DNA from: Dioscorea cayenensis subsp. rotundata
Lineage: Eukaryota; Streptophyta; Magnoliopsida; Dioscoreales; Dioscoreaceae
Reading direction: 5' to 3'
Length of the DNA: 64,000 nt
Assembly: GCF_009730915.1 (NCBI RefSeq)
Contig: NC_052477.1
Location: 248,001-312,000, forward strand
The notes under the pieces are model-generated. The model saw only the letters and a program-made list of their open reading frames with translations, made no database searches and was not told where the DNA came from. Position 1 is the stretch's first letter; every line of letters begins with the position of its first letter. The position numbers and the translations under genes were made by a program. This document shows positions 60,129 to 64,000 of this stretch, one piece after another.

Positions 60129-62760
60129 ATGGCGGCGAGGAAGGCCTCCGAGGGCTTGTCGAAGTTGGTGGGCGACGAGGTGCAGAGATGGGGATCGATG
60201 AAGCCGACGGGGGTCAGCTTAAGGTACATGATGGAGTTCGGATCGCGTCCCACGGAGAGAAATCTTCTGAGATCGGCGCAGTTCCTTCACAAGGAGCTCC
60301 CAATTAGGATCGCCAGGCGGGCCATTGAGCTTGAGAATTTGCCCTTTGGCCTCTCGGAGAAACCTGCTGTTTTGAAGGTATTCTTGATTTGAAGTTCTTT
60401 TGATTTTTGTAAGTGTTTGTGAATTTTTTAGGCGTTTTGTGCTTTTCATGTGGAATTTTGGTGTTGTTTTTCCATGAAGTTATGCTTAAAGCTCTATGTT
60501 TGTTCTCGTTAATGTTTTAGATTTTCTTTAGGGTTTCATCTGTCCTTCAGTGTGACCTTTGTTAAGTACTAAAAATTTTTTGTGTTTGTTTTCATGGTGG
60601 AAGAGTATGAATTTCTAATATTTAGGTTCTATGAACGTGGCATTAAGGTAGAAAATTTGCCCAATTTCTGATGGCGTTGATTTGTTGAGAGCAATCGGGT
60701 CTTTACATTGTGTATGTCATAGCTAAAATTAAGATTTGTGTTTTTATAGTGTTTGATGGTATGTTTTCTTCCATGTCTTTAAGATAATTCAGATGATTCT
60801 TTGATGCTTAGATGTTGTTCTTTCTCTTTGAAGGTGAGGGATTGGTACTTGGATTCTTTTCATGACCTTCGTTCTTTTCCCGAGGTCAAGGATAAGGCTG
60901 ATGAGTTGGCTTTCACACAAATGATCAAAATGATTAAAGTGAGACATAACAATGTTGTGCCGGCCATGGCTTTTGGTGTGCAGCATCTGAAGAAAGACCT
61001 GAGCCCATCATTTGTGCCTACAGATTTTGAAGAAATCCATGAGTTCCTTGACCGCTTTTACATGACGAGAATTGGAATACGCATGCTCATCGGTTTGTGT
61101 AAACTTCTCGTCACACTTCCTTGCAAATGGACTTGCATTGGAATGATACGCATGCATCATAAAGAAACAATATAAGTGATAGTTATGCTTATAAGGCCTC
61201 TTTTATAATTTTGAATTCAGGACAACATGTGGCTTTACATGATCCTGATCCGGAACCTGGTTGTGTTGGTCAGATTAACACCAAAATGTCTCCCATGAAA
61301 GTGGCTCGTGCTGCTAGTGAGGATGCACGCAGCATTTGTTTCAGAGAGTATGGAAGTGCTCCTGAAGTCAGTGTCATTGGTGATCCAAACTTTACCTTCC
61401 CGTAAGATTTCTTTTACTGCTGTGATGTGAAATAAACTTCTGCCTTGCTCTTTAGTCTATACTCAAGCTGTTTATCAACTCATAAGGTAGCATGTCCCTT
61501 TGTGTGTATTTTATGGATTTCTCATATGTATCATAATTGTCTACACAGACATTGGTTTATATCACATATCAAAACTGTGCCACTTGTTTTGCAAATCCAA
61601 CACCTTTAATCTTTATGGAGGTGATTTAAAATCTAAATAGATGTTAAAAGATTGTAATGCCTTTTGATTTGAACTCTATTTATAACCAGCTGTAGTGATT
61701 TCTTTTAATCTCCTTTTGCATTGACCTTGAAAGTATCTTCTATGACAGGTATGTTCCATCACATTTGCATCTTATGGTATTTGAGCTAGTCAAGAATTCG
61801 CTGCGTGCTGTCCAAGAACGTTGTATGGATTCTGATAAAGATGCACTTCCTATTAAAATCATTGTTGCTGATGGGATAGAGGATGTAACTATCAAGGTGA
61901 TCCTATCTACGCTTATAGATGTAACATCGTCTTTGGTCTGTTAATTTACTGACTGACAGCAGTGCGGATCAGTATGATGCACATAGTTAAATGTCTTTGT
62001 ATTCATTTTTCATATTAATGATTGGTATTATTTTGTAAATGTTTGCCCTCGTAATTCAATTAATTTCCACTACTTGGATATCTATTATTTCTTAGTGCCC
62101 TATAAACATAGTGACATGACTCTTTGATATTTTGTTTGGTTATGTGAATATAGGACTTTGCTATTCTGTGTGTTGCTCTCCATAATTAAGCAAATTTGTC
62201 ATTCTTCTGGCCAATTTTTACCTACATGGGGAGTTTCATATGACATTTTTTTTTGTTCACTAAATTTTATAGTGTGGTTTGACCACCTATCTAGTTGCAT
62301 TGCAGATATCAGATGAAGGAGGTGGTATACGAAGAAGTGGCCTTTCAAAGATTTTTACATACCTGTACAGCACTGCTAAGAATCCTCTTGAAGAAAACTA
62401 TGAAGGCGTGCATCAAGGGGTGACAATGGCTGGATATGGCTATGGACTTCCAATTACTCGTCTATATGCTCGATATTTTGGAGGTGATCTTCAAATTATA
62501 TCAATGGAAGGATACGGTGAGTGGTCAAAACTATATTCAGTTAACCCACTGTATTAATTCAATAGCATATGAATTCTTGATCTTCATGCCGTGACTAATA
62601 TTTAACAGGAACTTTGGGCACAAATATTGCTTAATGTCCATTTAATAACTACTCTCACTGCTTCTCAACATTGTTGGTTTGCTCTTGATCTTGTTTTACA
62701 GGTACTGATGCCTATCTTCACTTGTCCCGGTTGGGAGATTCACAAGAACCTCTTCCATGA
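60129..62760 (+). CDS. PDK: Pyruvate dehydrogenase (acetyl-transferring) kinase, mitochondrial
   Basis: Phosphorylates the E1-alpha subunit of the mitochondrial pyruvate dehydrogenase complex and so turns it off. Six exons: 60129-60377, 60834-61092, 61221-61401, 61749-61896, 62306-62516, 62702-62760, giving 368 residues, the usual plant length, no break. Features: 'WGSMKPTGVSLRYMMEFGS' near the start, 'FLHKELPIRIARRA', the GHKL ATP-site N-box 'ELVKNSLRAVQER', G1 box 'DEGGGI', 'TYLYSTAKNP', G2 'MAGYGYGLPITRLYARYFGG', and the end 'TDAYLHLSRLGDSQEPLP'. It is a histidine-kinase-fold enzyme that phosphorylates serine. The ATG at 60129 (MAARKASEGL) is preferred because the conserved region begins shortly after it. 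An upstream ATG at 60098 is in another frame and would code a short unrelated peptide. Confidence 0.96.
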
Positions 62761-64000
62761 GACGTCTCATTTGATCTAACTAAAGACTCAAAGCTCTTTG
62801 GAGGACATCTCATGCTTTGCCATTTTCCTTTCTTTATGTAAAAATAATTTCTGATCAACCCAATTGTTCAATCAATCTTCTTGATTGATGCTTGTGTTAT
62901 GTAAATTGTTGTCAAGTTTATAAGCTTTGGTTCAGTAATGTTTGGTTGCCATTATGCTTGTTTTAATACTTTGTTGGATGGGCACTTGGGTGGTATGTTT
63001 TATATAAGCATGCACAGATCTCGAGGAATGAGTGGCTGATGATTGAAGTCCTAATCGTAAGGCAATCTGGATGGTGGGTACAGGGCCAGGATTAGATAGT
63101 GGGGGTGGGGGAGTGTCTTTTTCCTGATGGGGGCCCATTTAGCGCATGGCGTTGCTGTGTGGGCCCGCCGACAGCACACGCCACCTCATACCCACTCTGG
63201 CGAAGCTATAACCCTTATCTTGTGCCGCCGGTGCAACGGATATGACTTATATTGTATAATTTCTCAATCCAACAGTGTGTCTCTACTTTGAGATTGGTGA
63301 AGGCTGTGATGTGTACTGTGTACCGCATGAAGAGGAATCAGTAATGTTTAGGCTTATTGAAAAATTCCACGGGAATGTTGTTTCGTTTTCTTCTGTATCT
63401 CGCTTTGGAGCCCTAAAAAAAAAAAGGCCCTTTTTGCTGTAGAAATTCCCCGGCTCTCGTTGATATGAAGGAATTTGAGCTCACTGTTTGGAGGGTGTCA
63501 ATGACTGAAATGGAGTTGGTGTTTGAGTATAGTTTGAGAATGGTGTTACTGCTGTATGAGAGGAGTGGTATTGAGATGTGGATGGATTTCAGGAACTGCA
63601 AGGATGATGGGAAGCTTAGATGGAGAACGAGTGAGGTTTGGAAGGCAAAGGGAGGGAAACTGGAGTTTTAATGAAGAGTTGCTGGTGGTTCAATAGTTAG
63701 TTGTATACATGGCAGCATTGGATTAGTTGTAATAGCTGAGTTGGCTTATGTAATCCGAGTCAGCTTAAGTAGGTAATCCTGACTGTTGATTCATGTTAAG
63801 TTGTGGGGACAGAGTAATCTTTTAATCGTGACCGTTGATTTGATCCAGATACCTCTTCATCTTCAGCCATAGGATCTACTGTGATTTGATAAAGTTCATG
63901 CTATCTTGTAATCCTGGCCGTTGGTAGAAATGATATAAACTAACGGTCTGGAGGGGAACAGTTATGAATGAAGTCTTGTTTTCTGAATCTTCTTGCTTTC
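62761..64000. other. Downstream of PDK; possible promoter of a gene beyond the window
   Basis: PDK 3' UTR to about 62950. 63090-63240 is GC-rich with 'gggggcccatttag' and 'tgtgggcccgcc', TCP-factor-like GGNCC sites often seen near plant promoters. 63465-63671 is an open frame of 68 residues with no recognised domain. 63715-63960 has several CCGTTG/CTGTTG motifs. No gene I can support. Confidence 0.4.

Noticed and set aside
60098-60307. 69-residue plus frame starting at an earlier ATG
   Set aside because: A different frame from PDK, low-complexity Gly/Glu; at most an upstream open frame.
63465-63671. 68-residue plus frame near the right end
   Set aside because: No domain, no splice or promoter context; could be a chance frame.

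Overview
The window is nuclear DNA of a flowering plant. It has spliced genes with GT-AG introns, chloroplast-targeted and vacuolar proteins, a DYW-type PPR protein, two copia LTR elements, a plant L1-type LINE and a very AT-rich intergenic background. The egg-cell-protein remnant and the pyruvate dehydrogenase kinase resemble monocot forms as I remember them, and the low GC suggests a non-grass monocot. That placement is a guess, not a result.

Layout. 1-5.1 kb is a decayed AT-rich satellite (monomer about 163 bp) interrupted by one unrecognised coding-like stretch. 5.6-6.0 kb (minus) is a broken egg-cell-secreted (EC1-like) gene, followed by a 1000-N assembly gap. 7.6-13.05 kb is a copia element whose 5' LTR starts inside the gap. 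14.1-15.5 kb (minus) is a BAHD acyltransferase. 16.6-21.7 kb (minus) is a younger copia element with a perfect 5-bp target duplication. 22.7-27.1 kb is TGD4, a chloroplast lipid-import protein. 27.4-28.4 kb is a roughly 122-bp minisatellite. 29.3-30.5 kb is a two-pore potassium channel (TPK). 30.5-35.7 kb is empty AT-rich DNA. 35.9-38.7 kb is a CIPK1-like kinase, tail to tail with a calcium-dependent ppGpp synthetase (CRSH, minus, 38.95-41.4 kb). A 5'-truncated LINE (41.4-45.55 kb) abuts the CRSH start. 46.1-47.7 kb is a copia fragment. 48.2-52.0 kb holds three copies of a leader module, split by a 2.0-kb solo LTR and by a terminal-inverted-repeat element carrying a captured CIPK kinase fragment. 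These precede a small membrane-protein gene (53.8-54.4 kb). 56.0-57.9 kb is an intron-less PPR-DYW gene and 60.1-62.8 kb is mitochondrial pyruvate dehydrogenase kinase.

The host genes are ordinary single-copy-type loci, not an operon. Three neighbours (TPK, CIPK1, CRSH) all belong to calcium-responsive families, which may be chance. Several otherwise well-conserved host genes (BAHD, TGD4, TPK, CRSH) each carry one or two single-base frame breaks, nearly all in homopolymer runs. Correcting only those bases gives normal family lengths, so I suspect consensus errors rather than gene death. The most novel structures are the captured CIPK fragment, the triplicated leader, and the 3-monomer higher-order repeat inside the satellite. 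I saw nothing that amounts to a clearly new multi-gene system.
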